Below, in pieces: positions 1 to 10,605 of a stretch of 64,000 nucleotides of DNA. This stretch comes from Schistosoma haematobium. Lineage: Eukaryota; Platyhelminthes; Trematoda; Strigeidida; Schistosomatidae. The DNA lies in contig NC_067196.1 of assembly GCF_000699445.3 (NCBI RefSeq), positions 22,399,116-22,463,115 of the forward strand, given 5' to 3'. The position numbers were made by a program, and so were the translations under genes. Under the pieces are notes generated by a model, which was given only the letters and a program-made list of their open reading frames with translations, did not search any database and was not told where the DNA came from. How positions within the stretch are numbered: the first letter of the stretch is position 1; every line of letters starts with the position of its first letter.

Positions 1-109
1 TATTAATCGTTATGTTGGAAACGTTATTTGTCAATCATTGTATGATCTAATAAAATTTTGATACATGAATGATTCAAATAAACTTCCAAAATATTTAATA
101 GATTGAAAA

Positions 110-225
110 TATCACTTCGGGTTCGACCTCTGGAAGGGTCATCAGGGTGCGTTGATGAAGAGTCACATACTAGGGTGAAACAACTGTTTACTGCTCCATG
201 GTTTTCAACTAACATCGACATGTAA
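110..225 (+). repeat. Degenerate family A unit (SINE-like, hammerhead remnant)
   Basis: A B-box-like stretch (GGTTCGACCTC) is followed by a remnant of the family A ribozyme (TTGATGAAGAG, a stem II relic, then GTGAAACAAC) and by the family's downstream tail TCCATGGTTTTCAACTAAC. The CUGANGA core and the palindromic stem III are both lost, so no activity is expected. Identified only by comparison with the better copies at 35520 and 54895. Confidence 0.5.
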
Positions 226-340
226 TAAATATTTAATACATATTAAAACCACCCTCAATAAAACCTATTTAACGAGATGAAATATTTACTCTAAACATAA
301 AAGTAAATGGGATAAATTATTGTAAACATATCAGTGATTA

Positions 341-690
341 TCAGAAGGGGTTTTGTGGAGATTTTAGAAATATCATTGATTGAAATCATGAGTCAGTTGA
401 AGTAAGACCACCATGGAGAACCTGGAAGCACTGGATGACTTTTTCCTCCTATTGTGGGACTCCTCAGCAGTGCGCACCCACAGCTCAGTGGTGTAGTTGG
501 TTAAGCGCCTGGAGCGAGAATGATAGGTCCTGTGCCCGAATCTCACGAGGTGCGTGATCGTGGATGCGCACTGCCGAGGAGTCCCGCAATAGGACGAAAC
601 GGCCGTCTAGTGCTTCCAGGTTTTCCATGGTGGTCTAGCTACAATCGACTCATGATTTCAATCAGTGAAATATCAGTGATTACTAGTATT
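341..690. repeat. Head-to-head pair of family A hammerhead units
   Basis: A minus-strand ribozyme half (about 424-474) faces a plus-strand unit (about 480-665). The plus unit has a tRNA-like head (GTGGTGTAGTTGGTTAAGCG as A box, a weak B box) and a ribozyme at 567-622. Outer flanks match in inverted orientation (GAAATCATGAGTCAGTTGAA against a CTCATGATTTCAATC-type flank). The left core is CUGAGGAG but its stem III strand is no longer palindromic; the right core is changed to CCGAGGAG. Both are probably inactive. Confidence 0.75.
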
Positions 691-2105
691 AGCAATTATT
701 CTAAACTAACCGTTAGATTAAAAGATATACTATGAAAATGAAATGTGCAAAACTACCAACATACCTTATTGCTTAATGATACCCAAAACACAGAGAACTT
801 ATTTAGTAAAATATATATTTATAATGAAATTCTGTTTACTGTCTACCATACAATCATAACACCACATGACTGTTACAAACATAGACATGAAAAGATAGTT
901 ATTTAGGTGTTATACATTAAAAATAGGTTTTGTCGAGTTCACCCACATTTATTAAACTAAATCTACAATTTTTTAATGATTCATCTGCACATCTATAATT
1001 GTTAATTTACTTAGAATAGAAGTCAAATACACAGATAAGCACAAATGGATTAACCAAGAAGTACTTTTGCATCTGTTGTTTTATTGTTGTTGTTGTTATT
1101 TCATTGTATTATTTGATTTCTTGAGGTAAATGTTGACCTTGGTTCTAATATCAATGCATATTTCATTAATTTAACCACATTGAAAGAAAAAGCTCAACTT
1201 TAAAGAACATTCATAATTAAGTAAAGTTAATGTGAATCTTTATGTATTGAATAGTTAGAATATACCATAAGTTTATGAAATGAGTTCTTTACTAATTATT
1301 CTCGTGTTCAATAAATCTAATGTGTGGTCATCTATTTTAATTAGTCGGTTATAATCAACATAGAACATGACAGAAATGTACGTTGGCTGAAGTTGTCAAA
1401 GCCTGCGAAACCATAATGAGTTGAAATTAATAAGACGAATAGCGAAAGAATCCCAACAGTGTTATGGAAGTGATGATAGAGAAGACAAAAATATTGACAA
1501 GGTGGTAGGAAGAATATATATATATATAAATATATATATGGAAGAGTCCTGGAAAATATAATCTCGATTATGATCAAAGTGAATAGTTCTGTGCAATTAT
1601 GATGGATTCTGGATTATATCACCTAAAGTCTAAAATCACTGTATTTATTTTCACTGTACTTTAGAACCTTGATATTATGTATGCATAGAGTTGAGCTAGT
1701 TGACAAAAATAGAAATTTGAGATTCTGAGTTTTTATTATGTAAAATAATGTTCACTTTTACAATGTATGCAAATAACCATGTAATTGACAAGTTGTATTT
1801 CGTTCTTTATGAGTTAATTGCTAAAAAAAATCATTCGAAAATCATCATCATTAGGTTAAATACAAGCTGTAGAACATGATCTATTCCACAATACAACAGT
1901 TAACTAATAATACTGATAATCTTATGAAAGTGAATGTCACTTCAGTGAATATTTGTTTTATGGGTATTGCTAATGTCGTGGTAGCTTTCTTATCGTGAAC
2001 ATACGCCATGTGGAGAAAAATCAAAACTCATACAAGCTTGTAAATCCTCATAAATTCACTTCGGTGTAAAACAAATGATATTGTTTTTCAAATAATTGTA
2101 CCCAG
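691..2105. other. AT-rich stretch without recognised gene
   Basis: No exon, RNA gene or clear repeat is seen. It contains short A/T tracts and a small imperfect TA run near 1516-1540. Short open frames here have no coding features. Confidence 0.5.
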
Positions 2106-2114
2106 TGTAGTTAA

Positions 2115-2300
2115 ACAAGTGATGGACGGATGGGAGTTTAGTGGTCAGAGGTTAGGTGTTCCTACCTAAGATAGGAACTTCTAAGTTCTATTCCCGCCTG
2201 CAAGACTGTGGATACTCACTGCTGAGGAGTCCCATTGTAGAACGAAAGAGATGTCCAGTATATCCTGGTTTATAATGGTGGTCTAGCTAAGATCAGGTCG
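2115..2300 (+). repeat. Diverged family A unit
   Basis: The unit carries an A-box-like GTTTAGTGGTCAGAGG, a decayed B-box region, then CACTGCTGAGGAGTCCCATT and GAACGAAAGAGATGTCCAGT, ending in the family tail (ATAATGGTGGTCTAGCTAAG). CUGAGGAG and GAAA survive, but stem II and the palindromic stem III are damaged, so the ribozyme is unlikely to work. Confidence 0.65.
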
Positions 2301-2384
2301 TGTTTTAAACTACAAATTCTGCAATGTTCATAAATCTTCCCATGATAATAAAATAAATGATTTTTACAATCGCACGATATGAGT

Positions 2385-3096
2385 AGGCCTCAACATAAAC
2401 AAGGGGAAAATCAAGGTCCTCAAATACTACACGAAGAACACCAACTCAATCACACTTGATGGCGAAACTCTGGAAAATGTGGAGTCCTTCACGTAACTGG
2501 GATGCATCATCGATGAACGAGGAGCATCAGATGTAGAAGTAAAGACGAGGATTGGAAAAGCAAGGTCCGCATTCCTACAACTGAAGAACATATGCAAATT
2601 AAAACAACTTTCAACCAGTATAAAAGTCAGTATCTTCAATACGAACGTCGAGAAAGTCAGTTCTACTGTACGGAGCTGAAACTTGAAGAACTACTACAAC
2701 AATCATCAAGAAGGTACAAGTATTTATAAATGGTTGTCTACGCAAGATACTCAACATCCAGTGGTCGGATACCAACATCAACAGCCTTCTGTGGGAGAGA
2801 ACAAATCAGCTTGCAGCTGAGGAAGAAATTAGGAAAAGACGATAGAAATGGATAGAACATACATTACGCAAATCGTCAAACTGCATCATGGGGCAAGTGC
2901 TAACTTGGAATCCTGAAGGGAGGCAGAAAAGAGGAAGGCCAAAATGGCACAGTGCGTCAGGAAATAGAATCAGATATGAAAAGGATGAATAACAACTGTA
3001 AGGAGCTGGAAATGAACTGCCCAGAACAGGGTTGGATGGAGAATGCCTATGGGTGGCCTATGCTCCTCCATGAGGAGTAACAGGCGTAAGTAAGTA
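2385..3096 (+). mobile_element. 5'-truncated RTE-clade (SR2-like) retrotransposon, 3' part
   Basis: This 712-bp insertion is flanked by an exact 11-bp target-site duplication (ACGATATGAGT at 2374-2384 and 3097-3107). It encodes, with stops and frameshifts, the last third of the endonuclease-reverse transcriptase: the stretch after the FADD box (GLNINKGK-like), a LGCIIDERG segment, and the conserved C-terminal LWERTNQ and RRKWIEH/LRKSSNC-type region. It ends with the family 3' terminus GGAGTAACAGGCGTAAGTAA. 5' truncation plus a TSD is the usual mark of target-primed reverse transcription. The same portion is present in the copy at 17337-20326. Confidence 0.9.
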
Positions 3097-3399
3097 ACGA
3101 TATGAGTTACTTAGAAATATTTCATAAACGTTATGATTAAACAGGTTTTGAGTGACAATTTGCTGCGTTGGTCTAAAAACAAATTCTTTTCTCGACAGGT
3201 ACGTTTAACATATTTTTGTCACTAGAAAACAACTGACACTAGTCTATTGGAGACAGGATCTTTATTTCGAAGTAAAACGTCTTCATAAAGTACGCTTTAT
3301 TCTCGGTAGTTTTTTTTCAGCTGAATGGTGTAATCATGAAACTCCCATTGTCCTTCTGGACAGCATGATCAACACAAAACTTCAGGTGGAGATAATCTA

Positions 3400-3760
3400 C
3401 TTTAATTTCTATACCAAATGACTGACGACTTAATCTGTCGACATTGATTTTGACTGGTTGTTGTTGTTGTTGACGTTTGCCCTATCATTATTTGCATATT
3501 CATTTTGATTGATTTCCCATTTTGATCTGATTTTTGATTATATAGTTTTTCTTACTGGCCAATAAACTAGGTCAGTTTCGATGTTTGTCCCGGTTACTAA
3601 TTGACCTGATTATCAAGCTTAAAAAATTCCTCAGTTTTTCTTATACCGCTCTGTCCAAACTTTAAACATTTCCCCTGTCAAAAGTGTATCCTCAATCGTC
3701 CACTTGTTTATGTAGACGAATTTGAAAGGGATGATCATTTTGTCAAATGTATTGTTTCAT
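3400..3760 (-). pseudogene. Probable PLE C-terminal relic
   Basis: On the minus strand the broken translation can be aligned with that of 45390-45670. Shared pieces include a threonine/leucine-rich EDTLLTGEM-like segment, an SGQ motif and NIETDLVYWPVR, which corresponds to the 'INxHI-DxxY-PLR' ending typical of PLE proteins. Several stops interrupt it. The call rests on the mutual similarity of the two loci and on remembered family ends, so it is tentative. Confidence 0.35.
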
Positions 3761-4785
3761 GTAACAAATAACTTTTCTGGTTTATACGCTAATATCTATT
3801 CCAACCAGCCTCTATAATCTTGTAATTTCTGATATATCCTTTATTTATGGTAGGTTGATTAATTTTCACATTTGATTTCGTCTTTATTGATGAGATTATA
3901 TGATATTTTTCGATGAAGTTGCGTGGATAGTTGTTCTTTTGAAAAGCAATTAGGGCAAACATCAATAAAAATCAGTTAACACGAATGTTGATAGAACAAG
4001 CCGTCAGTCATTTGATGTAAAAATTCAAGTAGATTACATCCATCTGAAGTTTGTGTTAATATTGTTATCCAGGAAGATATAGCATAGCACATCATCCAGT
4101 TCAAAGTAAGCTCTACATAAATGATTCATCTGATCCATAAATTTTCTGCACCATCTCGATAAACGTACGACCAGTATGTTATAGTTTTCATATTATCATA
4201 AATCACTGAAAATAGCAACGTTTATTCAATCATAAGAAATTGCTCATTATTTTTGAGGGTTTTTACTGGTAAAAATGATTATTTTTAAATATACCAGCCT
4301 AATAAAGTTGATGAACATCAACATTCACTAGTTACATGAATAACATACTGACATTTGAAGCAAATGTTTACTCTTTTGAAGTCTCAACATGAATATTCAT
4401 ATTTAGATCCAAGGAAATCCAGATAATATCGTCTCAAATACAGATCAAAATATACATCTTCCATCAATTCCTCCTGTTTATCACTGTAGCGGTAAACAAA
4501 TCCCCAAAGTAAATAGCTCTGTAAGTTTTCGACATTGGATGCTGACCAGATTAGTTTTAGTGGGGGGTTAGCGACATTTCGCTGGCCCTACATCACCATG
4601 TTTAACAATAGATAATGTAATATTATTATAGAATAAAGTACATTGAACTTTTGTTATTATTTCACAGATTATATGTTATTTTTATTATTAAAACAAAGGA
4701 ATTTATGAATAAGGAATGTTATTATTAAATTTAGTTTACTTTTATGCTTTGAATTAACAAAGAAAACAGTAAATACAATAATAAT
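3761..4785. other. AT-rich stretch without recognised gene
   Basis: No exon or RNA gene is seen. A short GC-richer patch near 4540-4600 (TGGGGGGTTAGCGACATTTCG) weakly recalls the 5' end of the RTE element at 41400-41450, but the match is too short to call. Confidence 0.4.
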
Positions 4786-4790
4786 AGTGT

Positions 4791-5068
4791 GGTATGTGCT
4801 ACTTATATTGACATATGTAGTAGATGATGTTAGTCATGAACAGAAGGTCTGGCAGTAGAGAGACAAGAGGATCGAATAGTAAAGAATGGAAACAGGATGC
4901 AATTTGTATGAAAATGCAAGGACAATGAAGTCTGAGTCATTATGAGACAATCGGTGAACATTTTGCAAATTACGTATTTACTATATGATTGTTAGATTTT
5001 ATTAACAAGTACTGTAATTTTGTGTTAAATACATTCGATTGTCCCCACCCGTGTTCTTGTTCACTACA
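4791..5068 (+). repeat. Dispersed repeat family C (~280 bp)
   Basis: It starts with GTGTGCTACTTATATTGACA-like sequence and ends near CGATTGTCCCCACCCGTGTTC and TTCACTACA. The same ordered blocks (imperfect palindrome TACTTATAT..ATATGTAGTA, AGAATGGAAACAGGATGCAA, GAGACAATCG, TTTGCAAATT, a TATTTACTATATGATT block) recur at 9466, 21228, 36205 and 46804, and partly at 23575 (minus) and 24630. No tRNA boxes or protein are seen; the class is unknown. Confidence 0.75.
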
Positions 5069-5311
5069 ATCGTAATAATACAATATGTATATTAATACAA
5101 CATAGAAGTAAACATTTATAATAGTATGAAACAGATCATTCTTATCCAGGTAATACAAAACTATACAGGTATCTCATACACGTTTTCATTTTAATCAGTT
5201 AACTAATATTAAAACATAATCATATGTATCAGAAGAGGTTTTGTGGAGTCTGTAGTAATTTCAATAGTTCAGATCATGATTCACTTGAAGGTAGACCACC
5301 ATGGAAAACCT

Positions 5312-5368
5312 GGAAGCACTGGATGGCCGTTTCGTCCTAGTATGGGACTCCTCGGCAGTGCGCATCGA
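5312..5368 (-). ncRNA. Family A hammerhead ribozyme, minus arm
   Basis: On the minus strand: stem I GCACUG, core CCGAGGAG (one change from CUGAGGAG), stem II UCC/GGA, GAAA, stem III ACGGCCAU (palindrome damaged at one base), then C and CAGUGC closing stem I. The core change predicts weak or no cleavage. Confidence 0.6.
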
Positions 5369-5640
5369 CGATCCCGCACCACTCGGGATTCGAACCCAGG
5401 GCCTTCGATTTCGCGCGCGAACGCTTAACCTACTGGATCACTGAGCCGGCATCCAACGGTGTTAATGTCTAACTTCAACCAATCCACGAAGTTGCGCCGC
5501 CGTACACCATTGTCTTCAGTGAGCTGATATCTCAAAACGGACCTGGTTGAACTCCACTGGTAACGGCTTCTCACTAGAACTCCAGAAGTATCTCCTGAAG
5601 TCGGTCACTAGTGAGCAGTTGATTATTAACAGAATGGGTA

Positions 5641-5697
5641 GATGCGCACTGCTGAGGAGCCCCATACTAGGACGAAACGGCCATCCAGTGCTTCCAG
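5641..5697 (+). ncRNA. Family A hammerhead ribozyme, plus arm
   Basis: GCGCACTG pairs with CAGTGC (stem I). The core CUGAGGAG and GAAA are intact. Stem II has one mismatch (GCCC against GGAC), and the stem III strand is ACGGCCAU followed by C as the cleavage nucleotide. A near-canonical type I hammerhead that might retain some activity. Confidence 0.65.
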
Positions 5698-6061
5698 GTA
5701 TTCCATGGTGGTTTAGCTTCAATTGACTCATGATCTCAACTGTTGACGTTAAATCGGGTTAGCGAATAACGGAATTAAATAAGTCAAACGTGAGAATTAA
5801 GTATGAATACGTACATTTCGTACACTCATTCATCTGAAAAGACAATCAAAGGAACTAAGTGAAGGAAGCGAAACGGATCAGAGAAGGCGTGTGAGCCAAC
5901 TTGTTTTGATCAAGCGCGTCTCAATATTTATATTTAGACAAAGATAAATTACAGACACGTAATGAATAGACTAAGCAATCAGCGCACATACGATCATACA
6001 AAAAACGGTAGGGTTAATGAGCGAATAATTGACTAGATCAAAATGTGTCTTGAGAAAAACG

Positions 6062-6205
6062 AGTAGGTCCTGGGGTCGAATCCCGAGGGGTGCGGGATCG
6101 TCGATGCGCTGAGGAGTCCCACATTAGGACAAAACGGCCGTCCAGTGCTTCCAGGTTTTCAATGGTGGTCTAGCTTCAATTGACTCATGATTTCAATCTG
6201 TGAGA
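6062..6205 (+). repeat. Family A unit, 3' part
   Basis: A B box (GGGGTCGAATCCC) is followed by a ribozyme at about 6102-6158. Four bases of stem I are missing (GATGCG then CTGAGGAG) and GAAA has become AAAA; stem III is the perfect ACGGCCGT palindrome. The tail TGGTGGTCTAGCTTCAATTG and ACTCATGATTTCAATC follows. The A-box half is absent. Confidence 0.75.
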
Positions 6206-6443
6206 AAATGAATAAATTGGTCTGTCCAGAAGCTAGAATAACCTATGTGGGCTTGACATAGTACCGGCCACTACAATATCATTATCGGTAAGGACGTGAA
6301 TGCAGATATATCCAACGGATGAGTCTTAAATGGAATGAAACGGGTCCTGAAATCCACTGTTACCACAATCCATTTATTTAACATAAATGAAGATATTGTA
6401 TGTGAAAATTATATTTGAAATAATCTCAGAGATTGAAATGTGA

Positions 6444-6495
6444 ATAATTCCAACGTTTCGTCCAGCCAACTTGTCTGGACTTCTTCAGGGTAATA
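6444..6495 (-). ncRNA. PLE-type hammerhead ribozyme (type P1), minus
   Basis: Minus strand: CUGAAGA core, stem II AGUCCAG / CUGGAC around a short loop, GAAA, then ACGU as a two-base-pair self-complementary stem III, U, and GGAAUUAUU. The matching plus-strand copies are at 8062 and 58803. Hammerheads in the pseudo-LTRs of Penelope-like elements are established. Here the ribozyme is inverted relative to the PLE coding fragment that begins right beside it, an arrangement known for pseudo-LTRs. Confidence 0.8.
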
Positions 6496-6499
6496 ATCA

Positions 6500-6945
6500 A
6501 AATCAAAAAAGTAGTGAAACATCAGAAGAAATCAAGAGGATTCTAAGCAAACATGATATAAGAGTGTATTTTAGGGCGAGTAACACCTTAAGATCGACGT
6601 TAGTGAAAGTTAAGGACAGGTTACCAAAGGAAGAACAACAGGATATTGTGTATGAGATCAACTGTCATGACTGTAATGCAGCATATGTTGGAGAAACATC
6701 CAGACAATTGAATGTAAGATTGAAGGAACAGAAACAATATTTGAAAAATGTTCCCAAATCCTCGGTTGGTTTGAAGAAACTTGAGAATAAGTCTGCGATA
6801 GCGTTACATGCATTAGAAACAGGACACAAGATTGATTTTGAAGAGACCAAAATACTTCAGAAAGGTTTTAACACCCATAAAGAAAGATTGACAGCAGAAG
6901 CGCTGTAAGGTTAATAAAATTGTTAATGAATGATCGATGTACATG
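6500..6945 (+). pseudogene. Penelope-like element, GIY-YIG endonuclease fragment
   Basis: The frame open from about 6471 to 6908 encodes the end of a PLE protein. Recognisable parts are a linker ending in RLPKEEQQD, then the GIY-YIG nuclease core: IVYEINCHDC (GIY position), AYVGETSRQL (YIG position) and the Arg-containing RLKEQ helix, followed by ALETGHKIDFEETKI. In the family this domain nicks the target for retrotransposition, C-terminal to the reverse transcriptase. The RT is missing, so the copy is 5'-truncated at the inverted ribozyme (6444-6495). A frameshift at about 6905 breaks the frame; RLIKLLMNDRCT continues in another frame. It is not functional as it stands. Confidence 0.8.
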
Positions 6946-7068
6946 TCAAACAAATACCTAAATTGTATTGCTAAAAAACGCATTGAAATCAGTCAAAAAT
7001 AACGATGCATGTAAAATAAACGGGTTGAATAAAGATAGGGTTCAAATTACTTATCATAATAAAATTTA

Positions 7069-7620
7069 TCAGAATGGGTTTCGTGGAGATTTTTGGAAAT
7101 TTCGCAGGTTGAAATCATGAGTCAATTGAAGCTAGACCACCATGGAAAACCTGGAAGCACTGGATGGCCGTTTCGTCCTAGTATGGGACTCCTCGGCAGT
7201 GCGCATCGACGATCCCGCACCACTCGGGATTCGAACCCAGGGCCTTCGATTTCGCGCGCGAACGCTTAACCTACTGGATCACTGAGCCGGCATCCAACGG
7301 TGTTAATGTCTAACTTCAACCAATCCACGAAGTTGCGCCACCGTACACCATTGTCTTCAGTGAGCTGATATCTCAAAACGGACCTGGTTGAACTCCACTG
7401 GTAACGGCTTCTCACTAGAACTCCAGAAGTATCTCCTGAAGTCGGTCACTAGTGAGCAGTTGATTATTAACAGAATGGGTAGATGCGCACTGCTGAGGAG
7501 CCCCATACTAGGACGAAACGGCCATCCAGTGCTTCCAGGTATTCCATGGTGGTCTAGCTTCAATTGACTTATGATTTCAACCTGCGAAATTTCCAAAAAT
7601 CTCCACGAAACCCATTCTGA
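7069..7620. repeat. Head-to-head pair of family A units (composite copy 2)
   Basis: It has the same layout as the composite at 5228-5745: minus ribozyme 7153-7209, reversed tRNA-like boxes, leader, then plus ribozyme 7482-7538. It is bounded on both sides by TATCAGAATGGGTTTCGTGG and its reverse complement. The two composites differ at very few bases across 443 bp. Confidence 0.85.
7482..7538 (+). ncRNA. Family A hammerhead ribozyme
   Basis: Identical in sequence to the ribozyme at 5641-5697: CUGAGGAG and GAAA intact, one stem II mismatch, stem III strand ACGGCCAU, stem I GCACUG/CAGUGC. The partner on the other strand at 7153-7209 has CCGAGGAG. Confidence 0.65.
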
Positions 7621-7783
7621 TAAATTTTATTATGATAAGTAATTTGAACCCTATCTTTATTCAACCCGTTTATTTTACATGCATCGTTATTTTTGACTGA
7701 TTTCAATGCGTTTTTTAGCAATACAATTTAGGTATTTGTTTGACATGTACATCGATCATTCATTGACAATTTTATTAACCTTG

Positions 7784-8060
7784 AACTTGTACTTTTATTT
7801 ATTTATTCCTTCATATATTACATATCAACACAGAACATCAATAATTAATCTCACGCCTACTTACATTCCTACACACTCACACTTATACAATTTGTTTATT
7901 CAGTTAATTATTTCCATGTAGTTGAATTTCTCACGTGAATTGTAGTTAACTGACTCATATTAACCTATTTTACAAACATTTACACCCAAATTTGGCTGGT
8001 GTAACACAGTATAGTTATGATTGTTAAAAAGCTATACATTTCTTTGATGATTTTGATTTT
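7784..8060. other. AT-rich spacer inside PLE debris
   Basis: No coding feature is seen. It joins the right arm of the 6909-7783 inverted repeat to the plus-strand P1 ribozyme at 8062; it may be PLE untranslated sequence, but I cannot show this. Confidence 0.35.
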
Positions 8061-8061
8061 G

Positions 8062-8165
8062 ATTATTATCCTGAAGAAGTCCAGACAAGTTAGCTGGACG
8101 AAACGTTGGAATGAGTTAAATTTCAATCGCTGAGATTATTTCAAATATAATTTTCACATATAATA
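8062..8165 (+). ncRNA. PLE-type hammerhead ribozyme (type P1) and pseudo-LTR flank
   Basis: CUGAAGA (8071-8077), stem II AGUCCAG/CUGGAC, GAAACGUU, then GGAAU. The downstream flank (CGCTGAGATTATTTCAAATA and TAATTTTCACATA) is the inverted match of 6385-6440, so the two P1 ribozymes bracket the PLE fragment in head-to-head orientation. Stem I pairing here is poor, which suggests decay. Confidence 0.7.
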
Positions 8166-8169
8166 ATGT

Positions 8170-9460
8170 CATACATAAAAATGGCACGTTTCATGTTTGA
8201 CCAATAAATGTTTGTCTGATAAATTTTGAAGACCGTATAGCAAAATGGGATAAGAATAATGCTATAATATGTTAAACTATAATCAACCGAATACATCACG
8301 TGGATCCAGAATAGAAAGTGAGACGATTGAGATTTACGGGTTGTAATATTAAGAAGGCTTAATTTACATCTAAAAATTTTATTTGTTAAGAGAGACAAAG
8401 GTAAATATAGAGGGAATGTCGTGTAAAATGTTGTATTATAGTAGGTACAATAACCAGATTAAACATTAGTTAGATGACTTCACTGTAGGTTAAAGTTCAC
8501 TAAGGATGTAATCATACATTTATTTCACACATACACCATTTTCCTTTTAGTCGGTCCCGATGGCTCCCTCAATGCAAACGGGAAGTAATCCTACTTTGTA
8601 TAACAAATTATCCTGGAACTAAATAGTGTACATCTATGACCCTGTTAGCGGCCCCATTTATTCAATTCATTCAATACATGTGTTTGTAATAAATAACGAG
8701 CTGAATACTGAAATTATCCATCCGTTTTTCAGTGTTCAGTGAGTGTGTGATATTCAACGATTTCGAGCAATTTTCAGTTTATTGAGTGGGTCATATATAA
8801 ATGTGTGATGATCAATGGAAATTTCATTATATTGCTTAAATTTCGCTATTTTCTGTTCTTTCTACCTGTCGCGCTGGGATTCTCTACTCTGACTTGTTTA
8901 TAGAATGCAGCTGTAGACAATTTCGTGTGCTTGAAATGAAATCAGCAGTTAAAATCTATTTATAATGTGACGTACTCACACACCAAGTGAACCGAAAGAT
9001 ACCCAAAGTGTCTGATATTAAACGTATTGAACATCGATAAACGGATGGATAACGTCAGTCCGACTGAAATCTGTATTTTGTTTACATTGGTTACCAGTCT
9101 CTCTATCTTCAGATAATGTTTTAATACAGATGGCCCTGAAATGAATATAATTTTATTAATACATAATAGTAGTAATGAATAAAACAGTGTGTACAGTCAA
9201 CAACAACAAAGTGAAGGCCAAGTTAACAGGTTTGAACAAACTGAAGACTAGTGAACACTGATCAGGAATGTGACCTTGATTATGAAGAATACACATTTCA
9301 ATATATAAGTTAATGTTCACAAACATAAAAAAATTAACCAATAAAGTATGCTAATACTTGAGTAAACAGAATATTTTGACCTATTTATTAAAAGATCGAC
9401 CTTCATTTTTAAATTTTATGAAAACAATCCGTTTTGTTTCAGACTGAAATGAAGCATCCT
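8170..9460. other. AT-rich stretch without recognised gene
   Basis: No exon-like signal, RNA gene or repeat copy is recognised. Confidence 0.45.
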
Positions 9461-9465
9461 GTTGT

Positions 9466-9745
9466 TGTGTGTGCTACTGATATCCACAGATATAAGTAGT
9501 GTGTATCACCAATCAAATGTGAAATGCCTGTAGACAGAAGGTTAAGAAGATCAAATAGAAGAGAACGAGAGCATAAAGTGACTGGTGTGGAAATTAAGGA
9601 ACAATCAAGTATGAGACAAGCGTTTGATATTTTGCAAATGAAGTATTTACTATATGATTCTCAGATTTTACTAAGACATTCTGTAATTTTTTATTACAAT
9701 ACAGTAAGTTGTTTCCACTGGTGTTCTCGTCCAGTACACTGTCAT
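9466..9745 (+). repeat. Family C repeat copy
   Basis: It begins GTGTGCTACTGATATCCACA, carries the AGTGAAATGCC-like and AGAAGATCAAATAGAAGAGA blocks, TTTTGCAAATGAAGTATTTA, and ends CACTGGTGTTCTCG. The 74-residue open frame inside it is incidental. Confidence 0.7.
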
Positions 9746-9834
9746 TAATGTATTTTTGAACAAATGAAAACATCCCAATTTGCTTGTTGCCTTAATAATG
9801 TGGATTGTAATAAGAGTAATAAATTAGGCATTCG

Positions 9835-9960
9835 TTGGTTGAAGGTAGTCAACAGGAAACCCTGGAACTAGGTTCCATCAATATGTAACTGTTATTTTGA
9901 GAGAACAAATGTTCCGTAATAGTTCGGATCCCGAATCAACCAACTTCACGGTATAAGACT
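9835..9960 (-). repeat. Diverged family D unit
   Basis: The order GTCAACAGGAAACCCTGG, a TTGAGAGAACAAATGTTCCG segment and a B-box relic TTCGGATCCCGAATC matches the minus-strand layout of the better family D copy at 21783. Ribozyme core not recognisable. Confidence 0.45.
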
Positions 9961-10424
9961 TTGTGTCGGTGCTTGAATAAGTCAGTGGGGAAAAATCTAG
10001 ACATCGACTTATTCAGTCGTTCTCTAATCTTACTGGTTAGTAGTCGAATACATTACTAATCTCAGCGTCTTTCTCGAAACTTCAGGAATCGGTAGGTCTA
10101 TTAGTAACTTTCCGAATGTCCTCTGTTTTCTGCAGTTAAATTAAACTTATATTTAGAGGTTTTCCACGTCCTCTGCCATCCACTCCCGTTGGTTGTTCAA
10201 GTGCCGAAGATCAATGCAGCTAAAAAACTCTGATCTTTCGCTACTTAATCGTTAAGAACTTAAACAGAATTCAAAATTACCTAATATAAATATGGTTCAC
10301 CGAACAATTGTATACTAAACCACCATCCAATCATGTTGAAAGGTTGAATTTTCAGTTTGGGAGTTATGGTTATTGTTGAATTTTTTTGGAAATCACAAGC
10401 TGATTTTGGTTAAGAAACCATTTA

Positions 10425-10605
10425 AGCCTGAACAACTGCTCCGTCCTCATATAGGGACCCCTAGATATAACTATCCATGATTCTGCTACCAGAGATAGAA
10501 CCTGGAACCTCCGGTCTTCCATGCGGACTCCTGACCTCTAGACCACTGAGTCTGAATCCAATGGTGTACAAGTTTGACTCCAATCAATCCTCAGCATTGA
10601 CTTCA
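10425..10605 (-). repeat. Diverged family A unit
   Basis: Read on the minus strand: leader remnant (GGATTGATTGGAGTCAAAC), an A box (CAGTGGTCTAGAGGTCAGG), a B-box-like GGTTCTATCTC and a ribozyme remnant around 10435-10465. The core is lost. The plus-strand open frame over it is an artefact. Confidence 0.6.

Larger units (their letters stand above)
5228..5745. repeat. Head-to-head pair of family A units (composite copy 1)
   Basis: A complete minus-strand unit (ribozyme 5312-5368, B-box-like GGGATTCGAACCCAGG and A-box region in reverse at 5385-5455, then the 5' leader with CCAATCCACGAAGTTGCG, GTGAGCTGATATCTC and TCACTAGTGAGCAG) abuts the ribozyme half of a plus-strand unit (5641-5740). The outer left end carries the recurring TATCAGAAGAGGTTTTGTGG sequence. 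The core 5292-5735 is almost identical to 7133-7576, offset 1841 bases, which implies recent duplication or parallel insertion of one source composite. Confidence 0.85.
6909..7783. repeat. Large near-perfect inverted repeat, ~300-bp arms
   Basis: Left arm 6909-7210 and right arm about 7481-7783 are reverse complements with only a handful of mismatches. They enclose a ~270-bp spacer (tRNA-like region and leader of the family A unit). The outer parts of the arms are PLE C-terminus and 3' flank; the inner parts are family A ribozyme tails. Confidence 0.9.

Noticed and set aside
480..620. Genuine tRNA genes at the A/B-box positions (also 35555, 54955, 21900)
   Set aside because: Boxes are present but the segments do not fold into a full cloverleaf by eye and are always fused to ribozyme tails; they are tRNA-derived repeat heads.
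4535..4610. RTE 5'-leader fragment
   Set aside because: Similarity is limited to a short G-rich patch and GTTAGCGAC; too little to support.
5243..5428. Small plus-strand frames ending in NPGPSISRANA or HDGIPGSTGWPFRPSMG-type peptides (also 5516, 7357, 55016)
   Set aside because: Recurring translations of family A repeats, not proteins.
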